Assembly: GCA_030537595.1 (NCBI GenBank) | Contig: JAUNVR010000008.1 | Coordinates: forward strand, 1-52,671 | Direction: 5' to 3' | DNA: 52,671 nucleotides | Source: Eubacteriales bacterium | Lineage (GTDB): Bacteria > Bacillota > Clostridia > Saccharofermentanales > DTU023 | In this document: positions 37,759 through 46,968 of the stretch, piece by piece | Numbering within the stretch: the stretch's first letter is position 1 | How the letters are laid out: every line of letters begins with the position of its first letter | Program-made: the position numbers and the translations under genes | Notes under the pieces: model-generated | Seen by the model: the letters and a program-made list of their open reading frames with translations, nothing else | Database searches by the model: none | What the model was told of the DNA's origin: nothing

Positions 37759-37830
37759 ATCTCCCTACTATCTTACTACTCTCAATCCAAAAGTGCATAA
37801 TCCGTTGCAAAAATACTCTACGCTAGATAT
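37759..37830 (+). repeat. 72-bp direct repeat, copy 2 (tRNA-Ser upstream region)
   Basis: Exact copy of 36098-36169, 1661 bp apart. It ends within the -10 box of the tRNA-Ser promoter. This is probably the original, functional copy since it adjoins an intact tRNA gene. Confidence 0.97.
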
Positions 37831-37833
37831 AAT
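37805..37833 (+). promoter_or_regulatory. Promoter of tRNA-Ser
   Basis: TTGCAA (37805-37810), 17-nt spacer, TATAAT (37828-37833). Predicted start about 15 bases before the mature tRNA. Confidence 0.8.
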
Positions 37834-37854
37834 GGCGCTTGTTGTAAGCAATCT

Positions 37855-37945
37855 GGAAGCGTACCGAAGTGGCCGTAACGGGGTGCTCTCGAAAAGCATT
37901 TGTCGGGTGACCGACACGTGGGTTCGAATCCCACCGCTTCCGCCA
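37855..37945 (+). tRNA. tRNA-Ser (anticodon CGA)
   Basis: 91 nt with encoded CCA. The acceptor stem is GGAAGCG/CGCTTCC with discriminator G. The anticodon stem-loop ends TGCT-CTCGAAA-AGCA, giving anticodon CGA (reads UCG). A long class II variable arm (TGTCGGGTGACCGACA region) and GGTTCGAATCC T-loop confirm serine type. Its last 20 bases recur at 39466-39485. Confidence 0.96.
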
Positions 37946-37987
37946 AAAAGCTCTGTAATGCCTTATTTACAGGGCTTTTCGCTTTTT
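37946..37987 (+). terminator. Terminator of tRNA-Ser
   Basis: AAAAGCTCTGTAA pairs with TTTACAGGGCTTTT (13-bp stem, one T-G pair), 8-nt loop, then CGCTTTTT. It begins directly after the CCA. Confidence 0.85.
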
Positions 37988-38177
37988 ATACGTAAGAATT
38001 AAGTAGCAAAATTTAAAGAGCTTCTACTTCCATCTTCATAAGTTTAATCAAATCAAGCTACTTAGACGGATATAAATGCGGGCATGTATCCAAAGTAATA
38101 TAAGTTTTTTATGCCCTAACCACTTACTAATAAGGACGATATTGGCAGAATGATTTATAAGATAGGACGCATGCTTG

Positions 38178-38393
38178 ATGGGGATTTATTCTCATGCAGA
38201 AGAGCCCATTCGTGATATGTTAATCATATATGGGGAGTCTGGACTATTGAACTGGAAAGGGGCGTTAGTGGCTTTTAAATTAACAAAAGCAAATGATCTT
38301 AGACGTTTTTTAGCTCGTAGTGCTAATGAGACTTATAGTGGGAAGCTAGAAGCGCAAGAGGAAATAGCATCACGACTTGCAACGCTATCTTGA
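38178..38393 (+). CDS. Small hypothetical protein, possibly a gene fragment
   Basis: A 71-aa frame (ATG at 38178; a TTG codon earlier also opens it). Not recognised. It is Ala/Leu-rich, mixed-charge and soluble, with FKLTKANDLRRFLARSANE in the middle. There is no good Shine-Dalgarno. In an overlapping frame (about 38351-38410) a few more codons end in a separate stop, which hints at a frameshifted or eroded larger gene. Located in the tRNA-Ser element. Confidence 0.3.
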   Translation: MGIYSHAEEPIRDMLIIYGESGLLNWKGALVAFKLTKANDLRRFLARSANETYSGKLEAQEEIASRLATLS

Positions 38394-38611
38394 ACAGCAT
38401 GAGGCTTGATGACACTCAAAAGCTGCTTGAAGCCTTACAAGATTAGGTTTACAGGACAATCAAGGTTTAAGGCAATCTAGGCTGAAGCCAGGTTCTTAAT
38501 AGGACTAAAGCATGTCTAGTTGGGATAGAGAGCATTTTGGGCCACCGCCTAGCAAAACATTACACCGTTAATCAAACTCGATATTACAACACCTTAAAGG
38601 GGGAGAAGAAA

Positions 38612-38911
38612 TTGAAAGGGTTAAGAACTGTTGAGAGTGAACCATTTTTAAAATTCTTTGCTAAAGTTCAATCTTCAGCAGAAGAACTAGGCAAGGTTTT
38701 CTTCTTAGATTTTGGAGACTGCAAGGGTGATAAATTCCTGAATATGGAGATTGACGACTTATGCGGGTGGCTTGTACCTATTTCTGAGTCCGAGGAGTTT
38801 GAAAAGGAGTTCAAAGCTTTTGAGTCTCTGGAGCAATGGGATGACTTCATCACTTGGTGTTTACCACAAAAACAAGATGGCTCGTTGAGCATTAAATTCA
38901 AGCAGTTTTAA
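38612..38911 (+). CDS. Small conserved-looking hypothetical protein
   Basis: Ninety-nine residues from the TTG at 38612, which has GGGGGAG at six bases; a frame-opening TTG 25 codons earlier lacks one. The protein is soluble and acidic, with TVESEPFLKFFAKVQ near the start, FFLDFGDCKGD, an LCGWLVPISES segment and a WDDFITWCLP stretch. The FxxGDC and GWLxP pattern resembles small uncharacterised Firmicutes proteins I remember without a function; an immunity or antitoxin-type role would fit an island but is not shown. Lies in the tRNA-Ser element. Confidence 0.6.
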   Translation: MKGLRTVESEPFLKFFAKVQSSAEELGKVFFLDFGDCKGDKFLNMEIDDLCGWLVPISESEEFEKEFKAFESLEQWDDFITWCLPQKQDGSLSIKFKQF

Positions 38912-39465
38912 AGCGAATCATATAGCAAATGTTTTTTCATAGCTTAAAGGAAAAGTGTGAAAGGCAGAGCGTGCACTCGATAATCCTGCTTCACCCCCTT
39001 AAATATTGAAGCAGTGACGAAGCATTGAAAATTTCAAATACCGGTTAAATTCTGCCCATTTCTCACCTTCAAATCTATCTGAAAAGTTCGTGATAAATCT
39101 TCGGTTTATCTGCATGCTTAGCTAGAAATGAACTGTGAAAATGCCATATTTCAGTCCGCAAAATAGCTGAATATGTATTTATTTTTCGGGGTTTAAAAAA
39201 GACCAGAAATAACACAGCGAAATAAGATGGATCTGTATAGAAGTAGCCTAGCAAGAGAGCTTAAATAATAAAATGCCTGTACTGTATTCTATCTTTGACT
39301 TTTGGCATGGGGTACCCATCTAGTACCTCATAAGTAATACTCTAAATTAATAGCTAGCTAGGAGTAACAAAATTATGTAAAAAGTAAGTAAACAAGTGGA
39401 ATAAACTATTTCCATTTGAACTAAGGCCAGAATATCAAGCTTGTAAAAGGGTAAAATGCTTATAT
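38912..39465. other. A+T-rich non-coding tail of the element
   Basis: 554 bases without a credible gene on either strand. The only structure noticed is a pair of GTACC words in a short near-palindromic stretch at about 39305-39330 (GGGTACCC, then GTACC six bases on), which could be recombinase arm sites or chance. Confidence 0.5.
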
Positions 39466-39485
39466 GAATCCCAGCCCTTCCGCCA
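39466..39485 (+). repeat. Copy of the tRNA-Ser 3' end (candidate attR)
   Basis: GAATCCCAGCCCTTCCGCCA matches the last 20 bases of tRNA-Ser at 18 of 20 positions; the two differences are at the fourth and sixth bases after GAATC, in the T-stem/acceptor junction. The upstream half of the T-loop (GGTTC) is not conserved. Confidence 0.65.
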
Positions 39486-39513
39486 CAGTATCTAGTTATA
39501 GATCTACAACGCC

Positions 39514-39542
39514 AAGAAACCACCGTTTTACGGTGGTTTCTT
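39514..39542. terminator. Bidirectional terminator hairpin
   Basis: 12-bp perfect stem (AAGAAACCACCG / CGGTGGTTTCTT) with a 5-nt loop. It lies 24 bases after the stop of the leftward 666-aa protein gene and probably ends that operon; T-runs are short on both sides. Confidence 0.75.
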
Positions 39543-39565
39543 CAGTTTACTGATAAGAACTAAGT

Positions 39566-41566
39566 CTAATCAAATAGTTGGCGCGGTGAAAAGCCGCTTG
39601 CAACTGTCTTCTCTTCAATCAAAGTCATATCCCAGCTACTTTGTATGGCTTTGGCCAGGGGTAGGTCTGGATAAATCGCGAACTCTTTGTAGAAGTCTTC
39701 AGGTTGCTGACCCTGCTCTTTGATATATGCCACAATTTTACTTAAAAAGTGACGTTGGTTGGGGAGGGCAATTTCTGAAATCATTCGAACCTGAGTCCAG
39801 ACGAACTGCTCTTCAGAAAAGTTCAAGCGCTCTAGATTCTCCCGTTCAAGCTCGCCTAATTCCGAACCGCTCGGGAAGAATGAATCCTCCAGCACTGTAC
39901 AAAGCTCACTTAATCCCTTTTCAACAGTTGAGCGCGGATACGCATACTGTAAGGTAATCCAGCCTTGAAGATAGAGGTAGTGGCTCGCGCGCATGAGAAT
40001 AATTGAAAGCAGACGCTCGATATGTTTGCCTCGCTTTAAGCTGGCCAGGGTTGGGAACAGTAATGCTAAGTCCTCATGGTTTAAGGAAAAAGCAAATCGC
40101 GATAAACGCTCCTGATTATTACAGTGATTCAACTGAGCCAACAGCCAGGTCCGATGCGTTGGCTGTTGTTTCAACTGCATCTCCCGAGGCAGCGGGTGTA
40201 GCCTGCGTGCAAAGTCTAACGCCTCATTAAAGGAGGAGGCTTGACGTGGTAGCCGTGGCACATAGAAAGGCGGTGCAAGTGCTCCTGATTGAAGCTTCTG
40301 TACAGTTTGATCTATGGCTGCTTGGCGTAAGGGGGCTAAAGACTCCTGAAATTCCTGATGCGCTTTTTCTCGCTTCTGCCCTTCCTCAGCTGCAATTATA
40401 TTCTGGCTGCCACTGACCGGCATCGGCTTTGGCCCACGAATTAAATTGGGCTTAGCTATAGGCTCTGCCTCTAGAAGTGGATGTGTTTGAGATTCAGGCT
40501 CAGACTCGAAGGCAGAATCAGTGGCTGAGTCTTTTTTAGTCTCTGATTCCTGAAGCTCTGCTCCAGCTTCTACATCTTTTCTCTCCGTCTCTAGCTCCGG
40601 AGTCTTAATTCTAAGTGGGCGCAGCCCTGGCCTAAGCTCTGCTTCCGGCTCAGGAACCAGCTCCTCCGGCAAGTCAATTTCCTGCTGGTTCAGTAGCTCA
40701 CTACCAATTATCCGGTTTTCACTACTGGTCTTAGCAGTCCCGTCCATCGTGAACTCTGGCATCCGATTACTAAATGTATCCTCAGCTAATAACTCAGGCT
40801 TCATCTCCTCTTCGCTTTCTGCAGCCTTTATCATTGCTTCGAATTCTCTAGCTGAAGCTTCACGCTCGGCCTCTTCGGCTAAGAATTTCGCTTCTAAATC
40901 TTCCGCCTGAGCAGATTTTTTTAGCGCCTCGGTCTCAGCTTTTAAGCGCGAACTTAAACTCTCCAAGCTCTCGTTTAAATGCTGTTCAGCCCGCTTGGCT
41001 CGTGGAGCAAGTCCTAGGCGAAATTTACGAATACCAGCCTGGGTTCTTTCCGCTTCTTCTGCTTGCGCCGCCCTGGCCGAGGGCTCATTATCGACCTCAC
41101 TAGCTTCAGTCTCCTGCGACTCCTTAAACAAGAGCGTACCTTCTTCCGACTGATTCTGACTTGAGCACTTTTCTTCGCCCGCATCTAATCCAGCGAATAC
41201 AGGCTCATCTTCTGCCTCGCCAGGTTCTAAATCAATAGGATTAATGCTAGGTTCTCTTAGTGGGCCGGGGTCGCGCTGCTCTTTTAACTCGTCTCCGCGG
41301 TACAGGGAGTGGACAAAATCTCTGATCTTCTCTTCCTTATCCTCCAGAAAAGCTAAGTCGTCGAGCTCCTCTGACTCCTCAAGACTTCTTGCGAAAAGCT
41401 CTTCCGAGCTCTTTTCCAGCTGCCGCTTCAGTTCTTGCTCCGGTTCTTTTGCCCGTTCCGGCGCACCTGCTTTACGAGCATGAGCGGCATTAATCTGCCG
41501 CCATAACTCGTCTTCGCGGAACTGATCTAAGGGACGTTTAATCTGCTTATCATCGCCTTCTGGCAT
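39566..41566 (-). CDS. Acidic 666-aa protein of unknown function, partner of the ExbB/MotA-like gene
   Basis: No signal peptide or membrane segment. Residues 1 to about 430 are extremely rich in Glu, Ala, Ser and Lys with heptad-like stretches (about 195-255), so a disordered or coiled acidic arm. Residues about 469-666 are a compact helical domain: a tryptophan-containing helix (THRTWLLAQLNHCNN), then HIERLLSIILMRASHYLYLQGWITLQYAYP, then an acidic FFPSGSELGELE loop and a C-terminal helical part. The pattern of that domain resembles the EH-signature domain of Zorya ZorC, but this is a weak by-eye match. Start ATG with ACGAGG, 14 bp after the upstream gene. Base use is like core neighbours. 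Confidence 0.85.
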   Translation of the reverse strand: MPEGDDKQIKRPLDQFREDELWRQINAAHARKAGAPERAKEPEQELKRQLEKSSEELFARSLEESEELDDLAFLEDKEEKIRDFVHSLYRGDELKEQRDPGPLREPSINPIDLEPGEAEDEPVFAGLDAGEEKCSSQNQSEEGTLLFKESQETEASEVDNEPSARAAQAEEAERTQAGIRKFRLGLAPRAKRAEQHLNESLESLSSRLKAETEALKKSAQAEDLEAKFLAEEAEREASAREFEAMIKAAESEEEMKPELLAEDTFSNRMPEFTMDGTAKTSSENRIIGSELLNQQEIDLPEELVPEPEAELRPGLRPLRIKTPELETERKDVEAGAELQESETKKDSATDSAFESEPESQTHPLLEAEPIAKPNLIRGPKPMPVSGSQNIIAAEEGQKREKAHQEFQESLAPLRQAAIDQTVQKLQSGALAPPFYVPRLPRQASSFNEALDFARRLHPLPREMQLKQQPTHRTWLLAQLNHCNNQERLSRFAFSLNHEDLALLFPTLASLKRGKHIERLLSIILMRASHYLYLQGWITLQYAYPRSTVEKGLSELCTVLEDSFFPSGSELGELERENLERLNFSEEQFVWTQVRMISEIALPNQRHFLSKIVAYIKEQGQQPEDFYKEFAIYPDLPLAKAIQSSWDMTLIEEKTVASGFSPRQLFD

Positions 41567-41580
41567 TGCTAAACCTCGTT

Positions 41581-43086
41581 TTATTCTCGATTGGGACGTA
41601 GGGCTACCGGCAAGGCGTCAACGGCATCGCGGATTGCAGAAGCAGTGAAAATTAGTCGCTCTACAACCTCTGCCAGACCACTGTCGAAGCTTTGTAGTGT
41701 CTGATTGACGTATTCACCAGACTCACGTGTGAAGTTTTGGCTCGAATGTGAAAGGCTTTCAGCTACCACGTTCAGCTCATTGCTGACAGCTTCTAAGCTC
41801 GCAACCAGAGCTTGATTCTGGCCTTCCTGATCGCTCCGCACAGTGGCTGCTAATTCGAGTGATTTGCCCGAAGATTCTAGGGCCTGGACTAGGGTGTTGA
41901 AGGCACTATTCATTGAGCTGGACAACTGCTTAATTCGATCGGCCAAGCGTGCCTCTTCACCCGCATAGATGGCGGCCATTTTCTCTGTAGTCCGACTGAT
42001 AATCTCAAGATTTGCAGAAATCTCATTCATCTCGTTCGCCAAATCATTTTTGGCCACGGTCATCAGACGTAAGGATTCAGTTAACTCCTGATTTAAGCCG
42101 ATGTTCTGCTGACGAGAGGTTTCTAAAACTGCCACAGAATCATGGATAAATTCACGCGTATCCGCAATTAGCTCGGAAAGCTGGCACAGCTCAGTGGCAA
42201 TCGGATTCAATTCTGACTTCAATTCAGCTGCTACAGCCTGTGAGAATTCTCCGGCCAAATTCCGCATGCCCTCACGTTGCTCACCAATTAGGCGTTCAGA
42301 TAGCTCGTGAAGGAGTTTTGCTGAGTCCTTAATCGGAGGTGAAATCTCCTGACTCATCACCTGCCGCACACTTTTTTCAATCCCAGCAGAAAACTCTGCA
42401 TCTGCTAAGTATCTGGCAGTTTCATTAAAATCATTAAAGGCTCTTTGCATGCTGCTCTCGTGGCTCAGTAAATCTTCAACTAATAAGGCCACCCCGGCAC
42501 GATCATTGAAGACCGGGAAAGCTCCAGCTAAGCTACTCATCAGGGTTGCCATTGCAGCCTTAGAACGGCTTTCTCCCTGCTTATCTGAAAGCAGGAAAAT
42601 CACGGAAAGTAAAACTGCAACTGCAGTCGGTAACCAGGCAGCCGGAGCTAAACTCTCTGTCTTTCCGGCCAAAAAGAGCACAAAGCTCGAGAGTAAACCA
42701 GCAGCTAAAAAGGCTGGTATAAGCTTCATTCTGCGCTCAACCATCACTGCGAACTCCGGTAAAAGCTCAGCCCTCAGCTCGTGCTCCAAAGGTGGCAACC
42801 AGCGATTTTCATACTTTAAATCAGCCTCACGTAAAAGCCTCGATAAAGCCTGCTCTACCGCCCCGTCTGGATGCTCAGCGATCAACTCTTCGAGCGCCGG
42901 ACGATTATCCATAGTCCGCCCTCTGAAGCCAGCAATTCGCTCGCTTAGCTCAGCCACAATCGCTAAATCTCTGCGTCTTCTGCCATTGTGAATGACGATT
43001 GAGCTTAGCCCTACGATTAATAAGACTAAGGGTACGATTATCAGAAAAATAAAATCTAAGGGTTCTAAACCAAACAAAGGATTCAT
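41581..43086 (-). CDS. ExbB/MotA-like membrane protein with long coiled-coil tail
   Basis: A 501-aa protein with three membrane segments at about 11-32, 121-141 and 149-167, an 85-residue hydrophilic part between the first and second, and a 320-residue tail predicted by eye to be coiled-coil (many ELxxxxS/N heptads, up to about 485). This order (TM1, cytoplasmic loop, TM2-TM3, cytoplasmic tail) is that of ExbB/TolQ and ZorA proton channels. The tail ends in QSFDSGLAEVVERL..IRDAVDALP, a pattern I associate with long-tailed MotA/ExbB-like proteins. Classical Thr/Pro-GT channel motifs in TM2 are not obvious, so family membership is tentative. AGGAGG before the ATG; first gene of the operon. Confidence 0.85.
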   Translation of the reverse strand: MNPLFGLEPLDFIFLIIVPLVLLIVGLSSIVIHNGRRRRDLAIVAELSERIAGFRGRTMDNRPALEELIAEHPDGAVEQALSRLLREADLKYENRWLPPLEHELRAELLPEFAVMVERRMKLIPAFLAAGLLSSFVLFLAGKTESLAPAAWLPTAVAVLLSVIFLLSDKQGESRSKAAMATLMSSLAGAFPVFNDRAGVALLVEDLLSHESSMQRAFNDFNETARYLADAEFSAGIEKSVRQVMSQEISPPIKDSAKLLHELSERLIGEQREGMRNLAGEFSQAVAAELKSELNPIATELCQLSELIADTREFIHDSVAVLETSRQQNIGLNQELTESLRLMTVAKNDLANEMNEISANLEIISRTTEKMAAIYAGEEARLADRIKQLSSSMNSAFNTLVQALESSGKSLELAATVRSDQEGQNQALVASLEAVSNELNVVAESLSHSSQNFTRESGEYVNQTLQSFDSGLAEVVERLIFTASAIRDAVDALPVALRPNRE

Positions 43087-43127
43087 AAAGCCTCCTGCCG
43101 GGGTCTACCGGCTAAATCTCCCTCCCG

Positions 43128-43155
43128 ATTATAACAGATTGATGACAAAGGATAA
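43128..43155 (-). promoter_or_regulatory. Promoter of the ExbB/MotA-like operon
   Basis: Minus strand TATAAT at 43133-43128 with TTATCC as a weak -35 (43155-43150) at 16-nt spacing, 42 bases ahead of the start codon. The -10 is perfect. Confidence 0.45.
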
Positions 43156-43254
43156 GTCCGATTCAATTTTTAGCCATGATTTGGCTCTTTAAGGCTTCAC
43201 TTAAGCTTGATAACTGGGTGATGTTATTTGTAAGATTTGACGGAATTTTCCACG

Positions 43255-44722
<1,468 letters not shown>

Positions 44723-44759
44723 AGCACGCTAATTTTTAACGCTAATTCCAGCTTAGAAT

Positions 44760-44795
44760 AAAGGTCTCCGTTAAGCTAACGGAGACCTTTTAATT
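44760..44795. terminator. Shared terminator of tpl and the convergent citC-like gene
   Basis: 14-bp perfect stem (44760-44773 with 44777-44790, AAAGGTCTCCGTTA / TAACGGAGACCTTT) with a 3-nt loop and TTTTAATT. The stop codon of the convergent gene (44776-44778) lies inside the hairpin. Confidence 0.88.
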
Positions 44796-45858
44796 CGCTA
44801 TATTCTTTTAAAATAATGGCTAAACTTTCCTCGGGCAAAATCTCTTTTAACTCCTCTAATTGCTCGCTCTTCAACCCACTACTTTGGGCTTCTGCAAGAA
44901 TCGCCCGAGCTCGGCTTGCAGAGATAATCTTTCCATCGGGGCTACAAAAACGCTCGACTAAGACAAGCTCATAATTCTTGGCCCGAGCGAGGAGAGTTTG
45001 ATTATAAATTGAAGTCTCCCAGGACAGCTCCTCTGTCCCTAGATAGCGCCGACCAATCTTTAGGGCAGTTGCAATCTGGGCAAACACCGCTTCGTCCAGG
45101 GCCGCCTGGCTCCGCAAGGCCTCCTCTGTATCAGAGTAAAAATAGCCCGGGAAACTTTCTAGGGAGATTAGCCATGGGCCAGTTTCGTGAACAATAAGCC
45201 TCGGCCTCGACTTTGCCACTTCCGTCAAGATTTTACGTCGGAGCGCAAAAGGAAAACTACTTGCTTCCGCCGAGAGAATAAATAAATGAAGCACGGCCGA
45301 TTCTGCTAAGGCAAGATCAATTAGTTTTAAATGCCCCTTGGTCAAAGGATTTAAATTCATCACCAAGGCAGAACTTTCATTTAACTTTGGCTTATATTTA
45401 TTTAAGCGCTCAAAGCTCTCGTCCTGAAGTTTTTTTAAATAGGCCGGAAAGGCTGCTTGCGGATGATAAAGTAAGGCTGAGCCTCGTAGGCCCGGCTCAT
45501 TTTCGACCAGGGCCAATTTACTGAAACCCAAGGCGATAAATTTATCCGCTTCCTCAGATTTAGTACTGATGAAAATTGGAGCATTAGCATCTTCTAAAAT
45601 CAGCTTATCTTTTACTCGGCTTAGCATGTAGGCAGTGTAGCCCTGGCCTTCGAACTCCGGCGCAACTGCGATTGAACGTAGACTGCGCCCGGCCAGCCCA
45701 GCAGTGCCGATAATCTGACCGGCTTTACGCAGTACATATCTTTCTTTGATCTGAGGATCGAGTTCAATCCCCCCACTACGATAGATTGCCAAGACAGCTT
45801 CCTGGCCTTGCCGATCGAAGTCTGAAAGACGGTCAAAACTGAGCTCTGTATAATCCAT
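44776..45858 (-). CDS. citC: Citrate lyase ligase-like (GNAT plus nucleotidyltransferase)
   Basis: Resembles [citrate (pro-3S)-lyase] ligase, which acetylates the citrate lyase acyl-carrier protein with ATP. The 360-aa protein has an N-terminal GNAT domain (about 20-130, IAVAPEFEGQGYTAYML) and a C-terminal HIGH-type nucleotidyltransferase domain. Its motif NLNPLTKGH at 168-176 stands where CitC has NANPFTLGH, and there is a TSIYNQTL segment like CitC's YN site. No citD, citE or citF is near, so it is an orphan here and might act on another carrier. It is convergent with tpl, and its start lies 7 bp after the stop of the upstream lipoprotein gene. Confidence 0.8.
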   Translation of the reverse strand: MDYTELSFDRLSDFDRQGQEAVLAIYRSGGIELDPQIKERYVLRKAGQIIGTAGLAGRSLRSIAVAPEFEGQGYTAYMLSRVKDKLILEDANAPIFISTKSEEADKFIALGFSKLALVENEPGLRGSALLYHPQAAFPAYLKKLQDESFERLNKYKPKLNESSALVMNLNPLTKGHLKLIDLALAESAVLHLFILSAEASSFPFALRRKILTEVAKSRPRLIVHETGPWLISLESFPGYFYSDTEEALRSQAALDEAVFAQIATALKIGRRYLGTEELSWETSIYNQTLLARAKNYELVLVERFCSPDGKIISASRARAILAEAQSSGLKSEQLEELKEILPEESLAIILKEYSELKGLR

Positions 45859-45865
45859 CTTCTTG

Positions 45866-46936
45866 CTAATCGTTGATTATTTCATAAATCGCAGGAATTT
45901 CGAAGAAGCGTTCATCAATCTCATTCTTTAATTCGATAATCTCGATGTCACTGACTAGTTTACCCTTCTCGATAATCCTGTGACCTAGAGGCACTCCGGC
46001 CTCAGAGAAGTAATAGCGGACATAGCCTGTACGGCCATTTCTGAATTCTTCAAACACAGCCTTCTGCCCATGGAATTCACTCTCCCCAGAACCCGTAAAG
46101 ACGAGTTTCTGAGCATTAGCATTGAGCTGGGCAAAGGCATAAGCAGAAATTTGCTTAGCAACTTTACTTTCTACATCGATTTTGACCGCAGCATAACTCT
46201 CGCGGTCTAAAAGATAGAAGGCTGAGTTGGCCGGCTTTACAATAATTGTCTCTGCCCCATCCTTTTGAAGCTTTAAATAAACTCGGTCGGTAGATAAAAG
46301 CAGTAGCATTTCTTGAATCTGCTTGGCTTCCTCATCCTTCTTAGCCACACTCCACTCCCGGTAACTAAAGTACAGTGGGTCGCTTGAAACCAGCTCGAAA
46401 AACTGCTGTGTGAGGTGACCGACTACACCTGTGTTCAAGTCTGGATCGACCTGGCTCAGGGGGACCTTTTCCTCATTAGGAATTAAGCGCTTTGGCTCAG
46501 TCAGTTCTTCTTTTGCAATTTCTTCTGGACTTAAAGGAGCTGTGCTTTCTGCACTTTCTTCCTGCTCTTCCTTAGCTGCAGGATCACTTACTGCAGCCTG
46601 ATCATTCTTTTCCGCTTCATCCGCAGTCTGCTGATCAGACTCTGCTGCTTCCTCTTTACTCTCTGATGCGAGATTTGCATCTGATTCAGCATCTGACTCA
46701 TCAGCCTGCTCTCCGGCTTCCTCTGACGCTTTGGCCGCAGCTTCGTCCTCAGACTTCTCAGCTGTCGGATCAGCCTCCACTCTCGCACTGGGTTTACTCA
46801 ATTCCGGTAGAGGCTCCTGTGTCACAATCGCCTCTAGCTTACTACCTTCATCTTTAATTTTATTATCTTTGCAAGCGGCCAAAAGTGTAAAACTAAAGCA
46901 CAGCAGCAAAAGAAGTATAATTGTCTTTTTTAACAT
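45866..46936 (-). CDS. Lipoprotein with long acidic linker
   Basis: Exported 356-aa lipoprotein: signal peptide with Leu-run, lipobox LAAC at 19-22, then a Ser/Glu/Ala/Asp-rich linker to about residue 150, and a beta-rich domain (about 165-356: FSYREWSVAK, DRVYLKLQKDGAE, VFTGSGESEFHGQKAVFEEF, YVRYYFSEAGVPLGH). This is the sort of curved beta-sheet seen in LolA/DUF4412-like lipoproteins. An upstream start 24 codons earlier exists inside the end of the PBP gene, but the ATG at 46936 has AAAGGAG and begins a proper signal peptide. It is 32 bp after the PBP gene. Confidence 0.85.
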   Translation of the reverse strand: MLKKTIILLLLLCFSFTLLAACKDNKIKDEGSKLEAIVTQEPLPELSKPSARVEADPTAEKSEDEAAAKASEEAGEQADESDAESDANLASESKEEAAESDQQTADEAEKNDQAAVSDPAAKEEQEESAESTAPLSPEEIAKEELTEPKRLIPNEEKVPLSQVDPDLNTGVVGHLTQQFFELVSSDPLYFSYREWSVAKKDEEAKQIQEMLLLLSTDRVYLKLQKDGAETIIVKPANSAFYLLDRESYAAVKIDVESKVAKQISAYAFAQLNANAQKLVFTGSGESEFHGQKAVFEEFRNGRTGYVRYYFSEAGVPLGHRIIEKGKLVSDIEIIELKNEIDERFFEIPAIYEIIND

Positions 46937-46968
46937 CGGGATTTCTCCTTTCCGAAAAAGCCACTGGC

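Larger units (their letters stand above)
37946..39485 (+). mobile_element. Decayed integrative element at the 3' end of tRNA-Ser
   Basis: The 20 bases ending tRNA-Ser (37926-37945) recur with 18/20 identity at 39466-39485. The 1.54 kb between is A+T-rich, with two small unknown open frames and no core gene. This is the footprint of tyrosine-recombinase elements, which insert in tRNA 3' ends and duplicate them. No integrase remains, so it is a remnant or a minimal element. Inference from structure; not proven. Confidence 0.55.

Noticed and set aside
37793-38002. 69-aa open frame over the tRNA-Ser gene
   Set aside because: It reads through the promoter, the tRNA and its terminator; not a gene.
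39290-39335. Recombinase arm sites (GGGTACCC and GTACC)
   Set aside because: Only two short words; no integrase gene and no further copies, so not listed as a feature by itself.
42449-42991. 180-aa open frame on the plus strand
   Set aside because: It is antisense to the ExbB/MotA-like gene, has low-complexity Ser/Lys/Ala composition and no ribosome site.
39566-43086. A complete Zorya defence system
   Set aside because: No ZorB-like peptidoglycan-binding protein and no ZorD/ZorE-like helicase or nuclease is adjacent; only a partial and weak resemblance exists.
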